Assembly: GCF_046159715.1 (NCBI RefSeq)
Contig: NZ_JBJXCT010000012.1
Coordinates: 1-44,551 of the forward strand
DNA from: Pampinifervens sp037481935
GTDB lineage: Bacteria; Aquificota; Aquificia; Aquificales; Aquificaceae
Length of the DNA stretch: 44,551 bases
Direction: 5' to 3'
The notes under the pieces are model-generated. The model saw only the letters and a list, made by a program, of their open reading frames with translations. It ran no database searches and was not told where the DNA came from. How positions within the stretch are numbered: the first letter of the stretch is position 1; each line of letters starts with the position of its first letter. This document shows, piece after piece, positions 16,645 through 24,682 of the stretch. The position numbers and the translations under genes were made by a program.

Positions 16645-17313
16645 ATGAAGCTTTTTCAGGAACTTGAAGAGACAAAAAACCTTGTTCTTATGATGGCTGG
16701 TCTTGTAAAGGAGGCTGTGGATAAGGCTATAGAGTCTCTCAACAAGCAAGATTTAGAGCTGGCAGAAGAAATCATAAAGGGCGATGACCAGATTGACCAG
16801 ATGGAGGTGGAGATAGAAAGAAGATGTATAAGGATGATAGCCCTCTATCAGCCAGAGGCGGTTGACCTGAGGCTTATAATGGGTATATACAAGATTGTTT
16901 CCGACCTAGAGAGAATTGCAGACGAGGCAGAGAACATAGCAGAGCGGTCAATTCTTCTTGCACAGGAGCCTCCACTGAAACCTTACATAAACCTGAACCT
17001 TATGGCTGCAAATGTAAAGAGCATGATAGAGGATGCGGTGCTTTCCTTTTTCCAGAGGGATACGGCTCTTGCCAAAAAGGTAATAGAGAGGGACGATATG
17101 ATGGATGAGCTATACCATCAGGTTCAGAGGGAGCTCATAACCTACATGCTGGAAGACCACAGAAACATAAAGAGGTCTCTGCACCTTTCCTTCATAGCAA
17201 GACACTTTGAAAGGATGGCAGACCATGCAGAAAACATAGCGGAGATGACTATATACTGGTCTGAAGGAGAGGTGGTAAAGCATCAGCACATAAAGGAGAA
17301 GGAGATGCATTGA
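16645..17313 (+). CDS. phoU: Phosphate-specific transport system accessory protein PhoU
   Basis: About 222 residues. It has two tandem three-helix PhoU repeats; each carries the metal-binding E/DxxxD pattern (ISDLERIADEAENIAER-like near residue 85-100 and ARHFERMADHAENIAEM near 190-205). PhoU links the PstSCAB transporter to the PhoR kinase. ATG 16645 is preferred because AAGGAGGG ends 5 bases before it. pstSCAB is not in the window, but a sensor kinase is coupled directly downstream. Confidence 0.92.
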   Translation: MKLFQELEETKNLVLMMAGLVKEAVDKAIESLNKQDLELAEEIIKGDDQIDQMEVEIERRCIRMIALYQPEAVDLRLIMGIYKIVSDLERIADEAENIAERSILLAQEPPLKPYINLNLMAANVKSMIEDAVLSFFQRDTALAKKVIERDDMMDELYHQVQRELITYMLEDHRNIKRSLHLSFIARHFERMADHAENIAEMTIYWSEGEVVKHQHIKEKEMH

Positions 17314-19037
17314 GGCTATACCTCGCCTTTATCCTTTCCTTCCTTACCTTCACACTCATAAACGTAGCTTTTCTTGATAACCTGAGGGAGATATGGGGTA
17401 TAAGCTACCCCCTGGTGCTCCTAGTCATAAACCTTGACCTCCTTGTCCTGTTTGCAGTCTTTGTAATATTTTTCAGGAAGTTTATAAAAACCTACCTTAC
17501 AGGCAGGAAAGGACCCCTGAGGCGCAAGCTTTCCACAAGCCTCCTTCTTTACATAATAACACCCCTCATTTTTCTCAACGTAGCAACCGCCATAATCCTC
17601 CTTCAGTCTACAAAATCCTTCATAAGTGGACAGCTCAAGGAAGTGGCAAGGAAGTCTGAAAGGCTCAATTTCATGATTGAGGAAGAGGAAAAAAGAAGGG
17701 TTGAAGGCTACAGAGAAGTTTTCAGATTGCTGAAAGAAAATGGTATGAAGCCAGAAGCATTTAAATCCTTCGAAGATGTGGTTGAAGTTGAAAAGGACCC
17801 GAAATGTAGAGAGACTATAAGTGAAAAGGCATACACATTATGCTTTGATGGCTACAGACTTCTTATTGCCAGAGAAGCCGGAATAAACTCTCTTATGAGA
17901 GACATAGCCCAGACCGCCACAGAACTCAGAAACATGGTAAAGGCAAGAGACATAATAGGGGGAGTGTATGTTTACTTTATAGTTCTTGCGGGTTTTGTCT
18001 CTTTTCTTTCTGCAGTATGGTTTGGTAATCTTGTGGCAAGGCATGTGAGCCTTCCCCTTGAAAAGCTGTCTCAGAGGGCGGGGGAAATAGCAAGAGGTAA
18101 CTTTGAGGTCAAAGTGGATGTGCCCCAGACAGGCGATGAGGTTCAGGAGCTTGCAAAAAGCTTTGTCAGTATGAAGGAAGAGCTAAAAGGTCTATACGAC
18201 AGGCTCAGCAAGGAAAGGGAAGTTCTCCTTACCCTGTTCAATGCCCTGCCTGTGGGCATAGCCTTCCTCTCAAGGGAAGGCGAGCAGTTTTACAACAGAA
18301 CCTATGAAGAGCTTTCTAAGAAGGCAAACATAAGGCAGAGCGTGATAGAGCTTGAGATTGGTAAAGTAATAGTATACGAAGACCTTGAGGCGGTCATTCT
18401 TGCCGAGCGTTTCAAAACATGGCAGATGGCAGTGAAAAGGATAGCCCACGAGATAAAAAACCCCCTCACACCCATAAGTCTCAACCTTGAGAGACTTCTA
18501 AGGTCTCTGCAAAGAGGACAGTGTGATATGGAACGAATCGCCCAGATGGCAGAGCTGATGCTTGAGGAAATACAGAGAATTAAGGAAACCATTGACCAGT
18601 TTAGGAGCCTTTCCACAGACACAGAACCTCAGTTTGGAGAGGTTGACATGGGTGCAACCCTCCGTCAGATGGCAGGGCTCTATGAAGGATTAGAGATAGA
18701 GGTTATGGGAGAATTGAAGCTTGTGGGAGATGAGCGACTGCTCAGGGACATGTTTTTTAACCTCTTCAACAACAGCCTGGAATGGGGGGCAAAGAGAGTA
18801 CTGGTTGGGCTGGGGAAAGACACCATAACTTACAGGGATGATGGGGTGGGCATAGAGGAGGGTAAAGAAGAGTTAATCTTTATGCCCTACCATTCAGAGA
18901 ATCCCAAGGGTATGGGTCTCGGGCTTGCCATAGTAAGGCACATAGCAGAGCTTCATGGCTGGCGGGTGAGGGCTGTTCCTGATAAAAAGGGTTTCTATGC
19001 GGTCTTTGAACTCAGTTCAAGAAATGGAAGTATCTGA
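17310..19037 (+). CDS. NtrY/PhoR-like membrane sensor histidine kinase
   Basis: 575 residues, TTG start at 17310 overlapping the phoU stop. Three N-terminal membrane segments and a fourth near residues 212-235 are followed by a HAMP domain (RHVSLPLEKLSQRAGEIARGNF) and a shortened PAS-like region (LFNALPVGIAFLSREG). The HisKA box is RIAHEIKNPLTPISLNLERL, with the phospho-accepting His near 379, and the HATPase has N box NLFNNSLEWGA and G boxes DDGVGIEEG and GMGLGLAIV. The layout matches NtrY-type kinases. No response regulator is adjacent. Coupling to phoU suggests phosphate sensing. Its end overlaps the convergent gene by 43 bases. Confidence 0.88.
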   Translation: MRLYLAFILSFLTFTLINVAFLDNLREIWGISYPLVLLVINLDLLVLFAVFVIFFRKFIKTYLTGRKGPLRRKLSTSLLLYIITPLIFLNVATAIILLQSTKSFISGQLKEVARKSERLNFMIEEEEKRRVEGYREVFRLLKENGMKPEAFKSFEDVVEVEKDPKCRETISEKAYTLCFDGYRLLIAREAGINSLMRDIAQTATELRNMVKARDIIGGVYVYFIVLAGFVSFLSAVWFGNLVARHVSLPLEKLSQRAGEIARGNFEVKVDVPQTGDEVQELAKSFVSMKEELKGLYDRLSKEREVLLTLFNALPVGIAFLSREGEQFYNRTYEELSKKANIRQSVIELEIGKVIVYEDLEAVILAERFKTWQMAVKRIAHEIKNPLTPISLNLERLLRSLQRGQCDMERIAQMAELMLEEIQRIKETIDQFRSLSTDTEPQFGEVDMGATLRQMAGLYEGLEIEVMGELKLVGDERLLRDMFFNLFNNSLEWGAKRVLVGLGKDTITYRDDGVGIEEGKEELIFMPYHSENPKGMGLGLAIVRHIAELHGWRVRAVPDKKGFYAVFELSSRNGSI

Positions 19038-19483
19038 AGAACTCTTATAAGATGATTTTCCCATATAATTTCCAGCTCCTCCATAACTGCCTTCTCCTGC
19101 TCTTCCGGGGATAGCTTTTTGAAACTTTCAGACTTTACACCTCTCTCGTGCAGAAGAAGCGGAACAAAAACCTTCCCTATGGAATAAAAGGCAAAGGCAA
19201 GCTCCCTGTCTGAAAGATGGGGAAAACCGTTAAAGGTTTTGTAGGTCTTTATACCTGCCCAATTGGTCCAGTATCTGACCTCTGGGTCCTCAAGCCTCTT
19301 TTCATAGCCTCCCACATACATGGATATCAGGGCTTTGAAAAGCCTTTCATCCCTATCTGGGTAGAGGCCTGCTATCTCCTCAGCCAGTTGTTCCAAATCC
19401 CTTGAGCTTATTTCTCCATAATCTTTCAGAAACTGTTCTTTCCACCCCTCATACCTTATGAACTTCTGATGGGGCACCCTCAA
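18995..19483 (-). CDS. Uncharacterised 162-residue protein, last gene of the mobB cluster
   Basis: A helical, acidic, cytoplasmic protein without signal peptide or Cys clusters; features include YRYEGWKEQFLKDY-like N-terminus, LYPDRDERLFKALISMYVGGYEKRL and PEVRYWTNWAGIKTYKTF. TTG start at 19483, with GGAGG 7 bases upstream and a TTGA overlap with the zinc-ribbon gene before it. The size and all-helical look recall TorD-type molybdoenzyme chaperones, and the mobB and formate-dehydrogenase context fits, but I do not see the TorD signature and cannot assign a function. Confidence 0.65.
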   Translation of the reverse strand: MRVPHQKFIRYEGWKEQFLKDYGEISSRDLEQLAEEIAGLYPDRDERLFKALISMYVGGYEKRLEDPEVRYWTNWAGIKTYKTFNGFPHLSDRELAFAFYSIGKVFVPLLLHERGVKSESFKKLSPEEQEKAVMEELEIIWENHLIRVLQILPFLELSSKTA

Positions 19484-20049
19484 CCCGTTTCCTCCGACCT
19501 CTCATACTCAGGGCATTCAAGGGTTGAAAGGTCAACCTGAGGAGTCACTTCCCTTGTGTCTGTATGATAGCCACACACAAAGCATTCAATGGATACGGCA
19601 TATCCCACATGCATGTGACCTATATCCCAGCCACAGAGAGGACACTCTCCTTCTCCAGCCCTGAGAAGCTCCATCAGCCTGTTCCCGTTTCTGAGACCTG
19701 CCTGCACAGCCTTTACCCTGTCTATTGACCTCTGCACCTCATCGCTGTTCCATTCGGAGCCACAATCAAGACATCTGTATTCAGCATAGCTTCCTTCCTT
19801 TATGAGCCTTATAACCTTTGTAGAACCGCACCGGTCATCTATGCATATTTCCCCAATGAGCTTTCTTCCCAGCCTGTCCAGCATGTTTTTGAAATCCTCC
19901 TGAGTGAGTCTCATGGGCACATCGTAAGCCCTGTAGCCACAACACTGACATTCTGCCTCCACCCTTGGATAGGGCTCGTCATATTCACAGACCTTGAGGG
20001 CTATCCTTTTGCAGTATGGACACAGCTCAAGATGGGTTATGCAGACCAT
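19480..20049 (-). CDS. Uncharacterised protein with multiple zinc-ribbon Cys pairs
   Basis: 189 residues with at least five Cys pairs: CPYC near residue 10, CQCC near 35, CIDDRC near 68-73, CLDC near 94, CPLC near 137 and CFVC near 156. This fits two or three zinc ribbons or a rubredoxin-like fold. No membrane segment or signal peptide. AAGGAGG is well placed before ATG 20049. The pattern recalls FdhE, which is encoded on the same strand nearby, but the sequence is not FdhE-like overall. Translationally coupled to the 162-residue gene, so the two probably act together. Confidence 0.7.
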   Translation of the reverse strand: MVCITHLELCPYCKRIALKVCEYDEPYPRVEAECQCCGYRAYDVPMRLTQEDFKNMLDRLGRKLIGEICIDDRCGSTKVIRLIKEGSYAEYRCLDCGSEWNSDEVQRSIDRVKAVQAGLRNGNRLMELLRAGEGECPLCGWDIGHMHVGYAVSIECFVCGYHTDTREVTPQVDLSTLECPEYERSEETG

Positions 20050-20061
20050 AACAGCCTCCTT

Positions 20062-20493
20062 CTATAACATGTTATACCTTTTCAAAAGTTCAGCCAGCTC
20101 TCTGTCCTTCTGAGTAGGTGTTTTCAAAGCCTCCAAGAACTTCCTGTCCATTTCTTCACCCTTTTCAAATCTTTTTTCAATCTCCTTGCTCTTGTCCTCA
20201 AAGGGCTTTATCATACTTCTCCTATCCCATATGGCAAAGCCTATGGTGGCTGCTGTAATTCTTACAAAGGCACCAGCCATGATACCCATGTAGGTAAGTA
20301 ACATGTCTATCTTTTTGTCCACCTGCTCAAATCTTTTGTCAATCTGATTAAAAGCAACCTCTACCTTTGTTTCAAGTTTTTCCATACGAATGTAAATGCT
20401 CCTGAGCATTTCCCTGTCTTCAAGGGTAAAGGGAACCTCCCTGGCATGTGCTATAGAGAGCAGAAGTGTGATAAGAATGAACAGAACAAACAT
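20062..20493 (-). CDS. Exported coiled-coil protein with one membrane segment
   Basis: 143 residues. The N-terminal hydrophobic FVLFILITLLLSIAHA is a signal peptide. A heptad-rich region (RMEKLETKVEVAFNQIDKRFEQVDKKIDMLL, about residues 36-67, given here as two adjoining pieces RMEKLETKVEVAF and NQIDKRFEQVDKK) precedes a membrane helix (GIMAGAFVRITAATIGFAI) and a charged C-terminal tail. It would be an oligomeric membrane-anchored protein with the coiled coil in the periplasm. I do not know the family's function. It begins 1 base after the mobB stop. Confidence 0.7.
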   Translation of the reverse strand: MFVLFILITLLLSIAHAREVPFTLEDREMLRSIYIRMEKLETKVEVAFNQIDKRFEQVDKKIDMLLTYMGIMAGAFVRITAATIGFAIWDRRSMIKPFEDKSKEIEKRFEKGEEMDRKFLEALKTPTQKDRELAELLKRYNML

Positions 20494-20494
20494 A

Positions 20495-20908
20495 TCACTC
20501 CTCCAGTATATAATCTATCACCTTCTGCAGGTTTTCAAGCCCCATGACCCTAAATCCCTCAAGCTCAAGCCCTCCTAGAACAACCCTCTTTATGCCCTCC
20601 AGACCCTTCCATCCCTCCAGAATTACAAGGTCAAAATCTGAGAAGTATTTTTCCACCACCTCAAGAGGGTTATCATATACCTTCTCCCAGAGGGTAAGCT
20701 TTTCTGGAGAAAGGAGCCCAACCTTCTCTGTGAGCCTGAAGATTCTGTGGGTGTCGCTGCCTTCCTTATCTGTGATGCCATGTCCCTTAGGGTCGTGCTT
20801 GAGATAACCAACTCTTAAACCCATTGCCTGCAACCGGGGGATGAGAGCTTCTATGAGTGTGGTTTTTCCGGCGTTATGGTGTCCTACTATGCTCACTATC
20901 TTTGGCAC
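20495..20908 (-). CDS. mobB: Molybdopterin-guanine dinucleotide biosynthesis protein MobB
   Basis: About 137 residues. It has Walker A GHHNAGKTTLIEAL near residue 9, YLKHDPKGHGITDKEGSDTHRI (the MobB HD signature) near 40-60, and VILEGWKGL near 95, the Walker B-like motif. MobB is a GTP-binding helper of MobA in making bis-MGD, the cofactor of the formate dehydrogenase in this window. GTG 20908 is preferred over TTG 20914 because AAGGAG lies 8 bases before the GTG. It overlaps the acyltransferase gene by 35 bases. Confidence 0.9.
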   Translation of the reverse strand: MPKIVSIVGHHNAGKTTLIEALIPRLQAMGLRVGYLKHDPKGHGITDKEGSDTHRIFRLTEKVGLLSPEKLTLWEKVYDNPLEVVEKYFSDFDLVILEGWKGLEGIKRVVLGGLELEGFRVMGLENLQKVIDYILEE

Positions 20909-21533
20909 GGGCAAGCTCCTTTATGCTTTCCATTATATCCTCTGCCACTCTCCTGTAACCCCTGAGACTGTCCTCTTCGTGGTATACTCTGCCTTTTCCT
21001 ATGAAGACTCTAATGGGATGTCCAGGTTTTGGAAACTTTGCTCCCCTTGGAAAAACCATATCCGTGCCTTCAATGTAAACAGGAAGGACCTGTTTCTGGC
21101 TTTTGACAGCCAGAAGACCAATACCCAGTTTAGGCTTCAGAAATTCACCAGGCTTTGCCCTCGTTCCCTCTGGAAATATGCACACCTTACAGCCGGAGTG
21201 CATGAGCTCAAGGGCTAGCTCAAGCACTTCAATGTCTCCAGAGCCTCGTCTGACAGGCAAAGCACCCATGTGAGGAAGTAGCTTTCCAAGGACCGGCACT
21301 CTGAAGAGCTCTTCCTTTGCAAGGAATCTGAGAGGCTCCGGGAATACGCTGTTAAGCACTGGTGGGTCAAGGTGGCTTCTGTGGTTGCTGGCCACTATGC
21401 AGGCCTCTGATGGTATATTTTCAAATCCGAAGACTTCTATGCGGAAAAGACTCCTGAAGGCTCTTTTAACTGGTGGGCACAGTGGGGCAAGGAATACCCT
21501 TGCAAGACTACTCACAGGACAACCACGGGACAT
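20874..21533 (-). CDS. plsC: 1-acyl-sn-glycerol-3-phosphate acyltransferase-like (PlsC family)
   Basis: 219 residues. It carries the acyltransferase motif NHRSHLDPPVL near residue 50 (catalytic HxxxxD) and FPEGTRAKPG near 119, with VLPVYIEGTD as the third block. PlsC adds the second acyl chain to lysophosphatidic acid at the inner membrane. The first 20 residues are weakly hydrophobic and may associate with the membrane. It starts 22 bases inside the stress-protein gene and runs into mobB. Confidence 0.9.
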   Translation of the reverse strand: MSRGCPVSSLARVFLAPLCPPVKRAFRSLFRIEVFGFENIPSEACIVASNHRSHLDPPVLNSVFPEPLRFLAKEELFRVPVLGKLLPHMGALPVRRGSGDIEVLELALELMHSGCKVCIFPEGTRAKPGEFLKPKLGIGLLAVKSQKQVLPVYIEGTDMVFPRGAKFPKPGHPIRVFIGKGRVYHEEDSLRGYRRVAEDIMESIKELARAKDSEHSRTP

Positions 21534-22300
21534 TTTAGACTCCTTATTAGATGTAGGGAAACACTGCCTATTCTCTCTCTCATACCTCTTCCTCTTCTTC
21601 CCACAACTACCAGGTCATAGTCGCTGGAGTTTATGAACCTTACCATATCCCTGTAGGGGTCCCCCTCAAGAAGTATTAAGTTCATCTCCTTTTCACCGAA
21701 CATATCGGTAAACATGTGCCTTGCCTCTTCTCTTTTGTCCTCAAGGCTCTTCATGTAATCCCCACTGTCCAGCTTATTCTTTAATCTGACAATGTTGATG
21801 GAATAAAGGAGGTCAAAGTCAAAGGGGAAGAGCTCCTTTAGCTCAAAGACAAACTCCACCTGCCTTAGGGACCTTTCTGAAAAGTCTACAGGGAGGCAAA
21901 CCTTTTTTATGTCTGCCCTTGCACCTTCCCTGTAGACCCAGAGCTTCAGGCTGTCGGTGCCGGATATTATCCATTCTGGTATTGACCTTCTAAAAAGCTG
22001 TCTTCTGTATTTTACAAACAGGAGGTCGTAGCTATCCTGAAGGTGTTCCAGTGTGTTATCAGCAGCGCCGGGAAGGGTGTGAAGTTCGTAATCCTGAAAA
22101 AGCTCGCCCACAAACTTCCTCAAGGCATTCTCTCTTTCCTCTGAGGGCTTTGAAAAGAAGTTCATAAGGTCCCCAAAAAGGTTCTCCTCTTCCACCAGTA
22201 GAAAGTGAGGCTTTATTTTGGCTTTTGATAGAATTGACCTCACATACAAAAGGTAGTCATAATCTTCTTGCCATATATGAACTGCAACCCTTCCAAACAT
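21512..22300 (-). CDS. Universal stress protein (UspA) family protein
   Basis: 262 residues. The C-terminal half is a Usp domain: VCLPVDFSERSLRQVEFVFELKEL near residue 133, and DLVVVGRRGRGMRERIGSVSLHLIRSLKCPVVVL at the end, cited as the two pieces DLVVVGRRGRGMRE and SVSLHLIRSLKCPVVVL. The glycine-rich ATP-binding G-2x-G-9x-G(S/T) pattern is recognisable. The N-terminal 125 residues look like a second, degenerate Usp domain. Its ATG overlaps the thrS TAA by one base. Ligand and trigger are unknown. Confidence 0.8.
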   Translation of the reverse strand: MFGRVAVHIWQEDYDYLLYVRSILSKAKIKPHFLLVEEENLFGDLMNFFSKPSEERENALRKFVGELFQDYELHTLPGAADNTLEHLQDSYDLLFVKYRRQLFRRSIPEWIISGTDSLKLWVYREGARADIKKVCLPVDFSERSLRQVEFVFELKELFPFDFDLLYSINIVRLKNKLDSGDYMKSLEDKREEARHMFTDMFGEKEMNLILLEGDPYRDMVRFINSSDYDLVVVGRRGRGMRERIGSVSLHLIRSLKCPVVVL

Positions 22301-24219
22301 TACTCCCTATTTTTAACCTTTTGAAGAAGCATATGGAGGAAACTCTCTGGAGGCATGGAGCCGAGATTTCCCTCTCTTTTACCTCGCACCGAGATGCTTC
22401 TGCTTTCCAGCTCTTTGTCTCCAAGAACCACCACATAGGGCACTTTCTGAAGCTCCGCATCCCTTATGCGTGCGTTAAGCCTCTCATCCCTGAGGTCTGT
22501 TTCAACTCTTATACCATGCTCTTTCAGGAGATTTTCCACCTCTCTTGCATAGTCTCCATGCTTTTCAGGGGATATGGGTATTACCCTTACCTGCACTGGT
22601 GAGAGCCAGAGGGGCAGCAGTCCTGCATAGTGTTCAAGAAGAACTCCCACGAACCTCTCTATGGAGCCAAAGATGGCTCTGTGAACCATGTAGGGCCGGT
22701 GCCTTCTGTTGTCGGGTCCTACGTATTCCATGTCAAAGCGTTCCGGGAGGTTAAAGTCAAACTGTATGGTGGAACACTGCCAGAGCCTGCCTATAGCATC
22801 CCTTATTTTTACATCAATCTTTGGTCCGTAAAAGGCTCCGCCGCCCTCGTCCACCTCGTAGGGAAGCCCCACCTTTTCTACAGCCTTTCTGAGAGCTCCT
22901 TCTGCCAGCTCCCACTGCTCTGGGGAGCCTATGGCATCGGAAGGCTTTGTGGATATGTATACCTTGAAGTCTTCAAAGCCAAAGTCCCTGAGCATTCCCA
23001 CTGCAAAGTCAAGGGTCTCGTGAATCACATCCTCCACCTGCTCAGGAGTGCATATAATGTGGGCGTCATCCTGAGTAAAACCTCTGACCCTCATGAGTCC
23101 GTGGAGCACCCCTGACATCTCATACCTGTATACGGTGCCCAGCTCTGCCAGTTTGAGAGGCAGTTCTCTGTAGCTCCTGACCTTGCTCTTGTATACGGCT
23201 ATGTGGAAGGGGCAGTTCATGGGCTTTACAAAATACTCCTCGTGCTCTATGTCCATGGGGGAAAACATGTTTGGTCTGTAGTAATCAAGGTGTCCGCTTG
23301 TCTGCCAGAGCCTTGCGTTTCCCACATGGGGTGTGTATACGAGCTGATATCCTCTCTTTATGTGCTCTTCTTTCCAGTAGTCCTCAAGGGTCTTCCTCAG
23401 TATTGCACCCTTTGGAAGCCATATGACAAGCCCGGCACCCACCTCATCCTCTATAAGAAAAAGCTCAAGCTCTTTGCCAAGCCTTCTGTGGTCTCTTCTT
23501 CTGGCTTCTTCGTAGAACCTCAGCCTTTCCTCAAGCTCCTTTTTGTCCCAGAAGGCTATGCCGTATATCCTCTGGAGCATGGGTCTGGAGGAATCCCCCA
23601 TCCAGTAGGCTCCTGCCACATGGGTGAGCTTGAACTCCCCCACCATGCCCGTTGAGGGCACATGTGGTCCTCTACAGAGGTCTGTAAAGCCATCCTGACC
23701 GTAGACAGATATGGTTTCCTGCGGGTCTATCCTGTCTATTATCTCCAGTTTGTATTTTTCCTTCATTTCTGAGAAGAGCCTTATGGATTCTTCCCTCTGG
23801 AGCTCCTTTCTGAAAAGGGGATAGTTTTTTGCGATTATCTCCCTCATCTTCTCCTCAATCTTTGGGAGGTCCTCTGAGCTCAGGGTGTGCCCTTCTATTT
23901 CCACATCGTAGTAAAATCCCTCTTCCGTTGTGGGTCCAACGCCTAAATGAACCCTGTCGTAGCCATAAAGCTCCTTGAGAGCCTGAGCCATTATGTGCGA
24001 AAGGGTATGCCTCATTATATGGAGGCTCTCAGGGTCTTCTTTAAAGATGGGTGTTATCTCCATACTCTCCCTTATGGGAGTCAGAAGGTCTACAAGCCTT
24101 GAGCCAGATTTTCCACCCACAGCATTTTCAATGCCAAGGGTCTTAAAAACATCACCCAGGGGCGTTCCCTTATCTATAAAAAGCTCTTTGCCGTTAACCC
24201 TTACTGAAACCTTCTCCAT
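22300..24219 (-). CDS. thrS: Threonyl-tRNA synthetase
   Basis: 639 residues, the full bacterial length. Domains in order: TGS (1-60), the editing domain with HTLSHIMAQAL and a downstream HxxxC-like CRGPHV, a class II catalytic core with motif 2 YRYEMSGVLHGLMRVRGFTQDD (given as YRYEMSGVLHGL and RGFTQDDAHI) and zinc ligands in NCPFH and the conserved His residues, then the anticodon-binding domain (VRVIPISPEKHGDYA onward). It charges tRNA-Thr and edits mischarged serine. TATAAT lies 7 bases before the ATG and no Shine-Dalgarno is seen. Confidence 0.97.
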   Translation of the reverse strand: MEKVSVRVNGKELFIDKGTPLGDVFKTLGIENAVGGKSGSRLVDLLTPIRESMEITPIFKEDPESLHIMRHTLSHIMAQALKELYGYDRVHLGVGPTTEEGFYYDVEIEGHTLSSEDLPKIEEKMREIIAKNYPLFRKELQREESIRLFSEMKEKYKLEIIDRIDPQETISVYGQDGFTDLCRGPHVPSTGMVGEFKLTHVAGAYWMGDSSRPMLQRIYGIAFWDKKELEERLRFYEEARRRDHRRLGKELELFLIEDEVGAGLVIWLPKGAILRKTLEDYWKEEHIKRGYQLVYTPHVGNARLWQTSGHLDYYRPNMFSPMDIEHEEYFVKPMNCPFHIAVYKSKVRSYRELPLKLAELGTVYRYEMSGVLHGLMRVRGFTQDDAHIICTPEQVEDVIHETLDFAVGMLRDFGFEDFKVYISTKPSDAIGSPEQWELAEGALRKAVEKVGLPYEVDEGGGAFYGPKIDVKIRDAIGRLWQCSTIQFDFNLPERFDMEYVGPDNRRHRPYMVHRAIFGSIERFVGVLLEHYAGLLPLWLSPVQVRVIPISPEKHGDYAREVENLLKEHGIRVETDLRDERLNARIRDAELQKVPYVVVLGDKELESRSISVRGKREGNLGSMPPESFLHMLLQKVKNRE

Positions 24220-24226
24220 AGGGTTA

Positions 24227-24232
24227 ATTATA
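24227..24232 (-). promoter_or_regulatory. -10 box immediately before thrS
   Basis: Minus-strand TATAAT at 24232-24227 is separated from the thrS ATG (24219) by the 7 bases TAACCCT. Transcription starting 6-8 bases after the box would place the first nucleotide at the start codon. No -35 is convincing. Confidence 0.5.
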
Positions 24233-24238
24233 TATTCT

Positions 24239-24571
24239 TCAGAGCCCGAGGGCAGACCTTACTATACTCAGTCTATCTTTGAGTTTATCCTGCTCCTTCT
24301 CTTCAGAGAAGAAACTCAAAACTTCCCCTTCATCAAGGTAGACCTTCCCCCTCTCCCTAATCTTCTCAGCCACAAAGTCCACCACTGCAAGGAGCTTCTT
24401 GCACCTTCTGGTAGCCTTTACCCTTATGTCTTTCACGCTGTCTGGAGTGCCTCTTATAAAGAAGGTGACAGAGTGACAGCCCGAGGTGCACTTCCCGAGT
24501 GTCTGGTAACCTTCGGGTGGCTCTTCTACTAGATTTTTAAGCCCCTGTGATACGTAGTCTGCAACCCTCAT
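24239..24571 (-). CDS. Uncharacterised small Cys-containing protein
   Basis: 110 residues. The centre has GYQTLGKCTSGCHSVTFFIRG (residues about 21-41; key residues Cys28 and Cys32) and RRCKKLLAVVDF with a third Cys, the spacing hinting at metal or cluster binding; a faint resemblance to IscU/NifU-type scaffolds is not strong enough to name it. The C-terminus is charged and helical. It sits between selC and thrS with its own TATAAT 7 bases before ATG 24571 and no Shine-Dalgarno. Confidence 0.6.
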   Translation of the reverse strand: MRVADYVSQGLKNLVEEPPEGYQTLGKCTSGCHSVTFFIRGTPDSVKDIRVKATRRCKKLLAVVDFVAEKIRERGKVYLDEGEVLSFFSEEKEQDKLKDRLSIVRSALGL

Positions 24572-24578
24572 GGTTAAA

Positions 24579-24584
24579 ATTATA
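24579..24584 (-). promoter_or_regulatory. -10 box between selC and the small Cys gene
   Basis: Minus-strand TATAAT at 24584-24579, 7 bases (TTTAACC) before ATG 24571 and 2 bases past the end of selC. The box-to-ATG distance equals that of thrS. The -35 region would fall inside the tRNA-Sec gene. Confidence 0.5.
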
Positions 24585-24586
24585 AC

Positions 24587-24682
24587 CGGGAGAGTGAGGG
24601 AATCGAACCCTCCAGGGACCCCTCGCAGGACCCCTCACGGGATTTGAAGTCCCGGGACCGCACCAGCGCATCAAACTCTCCC
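24587..24682 (-). tRNA. selC: tRNA-Sec (anticodon UCA)
   Basis: About 96 bases. An 8-base-pair acceptor (GGGAGAGT with ACTCTCCC), a 5-pair T arm (GAGGG-TTCGATT-CCCTC), an anticodon stem CGGGA/TCCCG enclosing CTTCAAA (anticodon TCA), and a long variable arm are the hallmarks of bacterial selenocysteine tRNA (8/5 acceptor/T geometry). The discriminator is G and CCA is not encoded. Its first base coincides with the last base of the upstream stop codon. It reads through UGA at codon 196 of fdnG on the same strand. selA, selB and selD must lie elsewhere. Confidence 0.95.

Noticed and set aside
18995..19483. Naming this gene torD
   Set aside because: Size, helical character and molybdoenzyme context fit, but the conserved TorD/DmsD signature residues are not recognisable.
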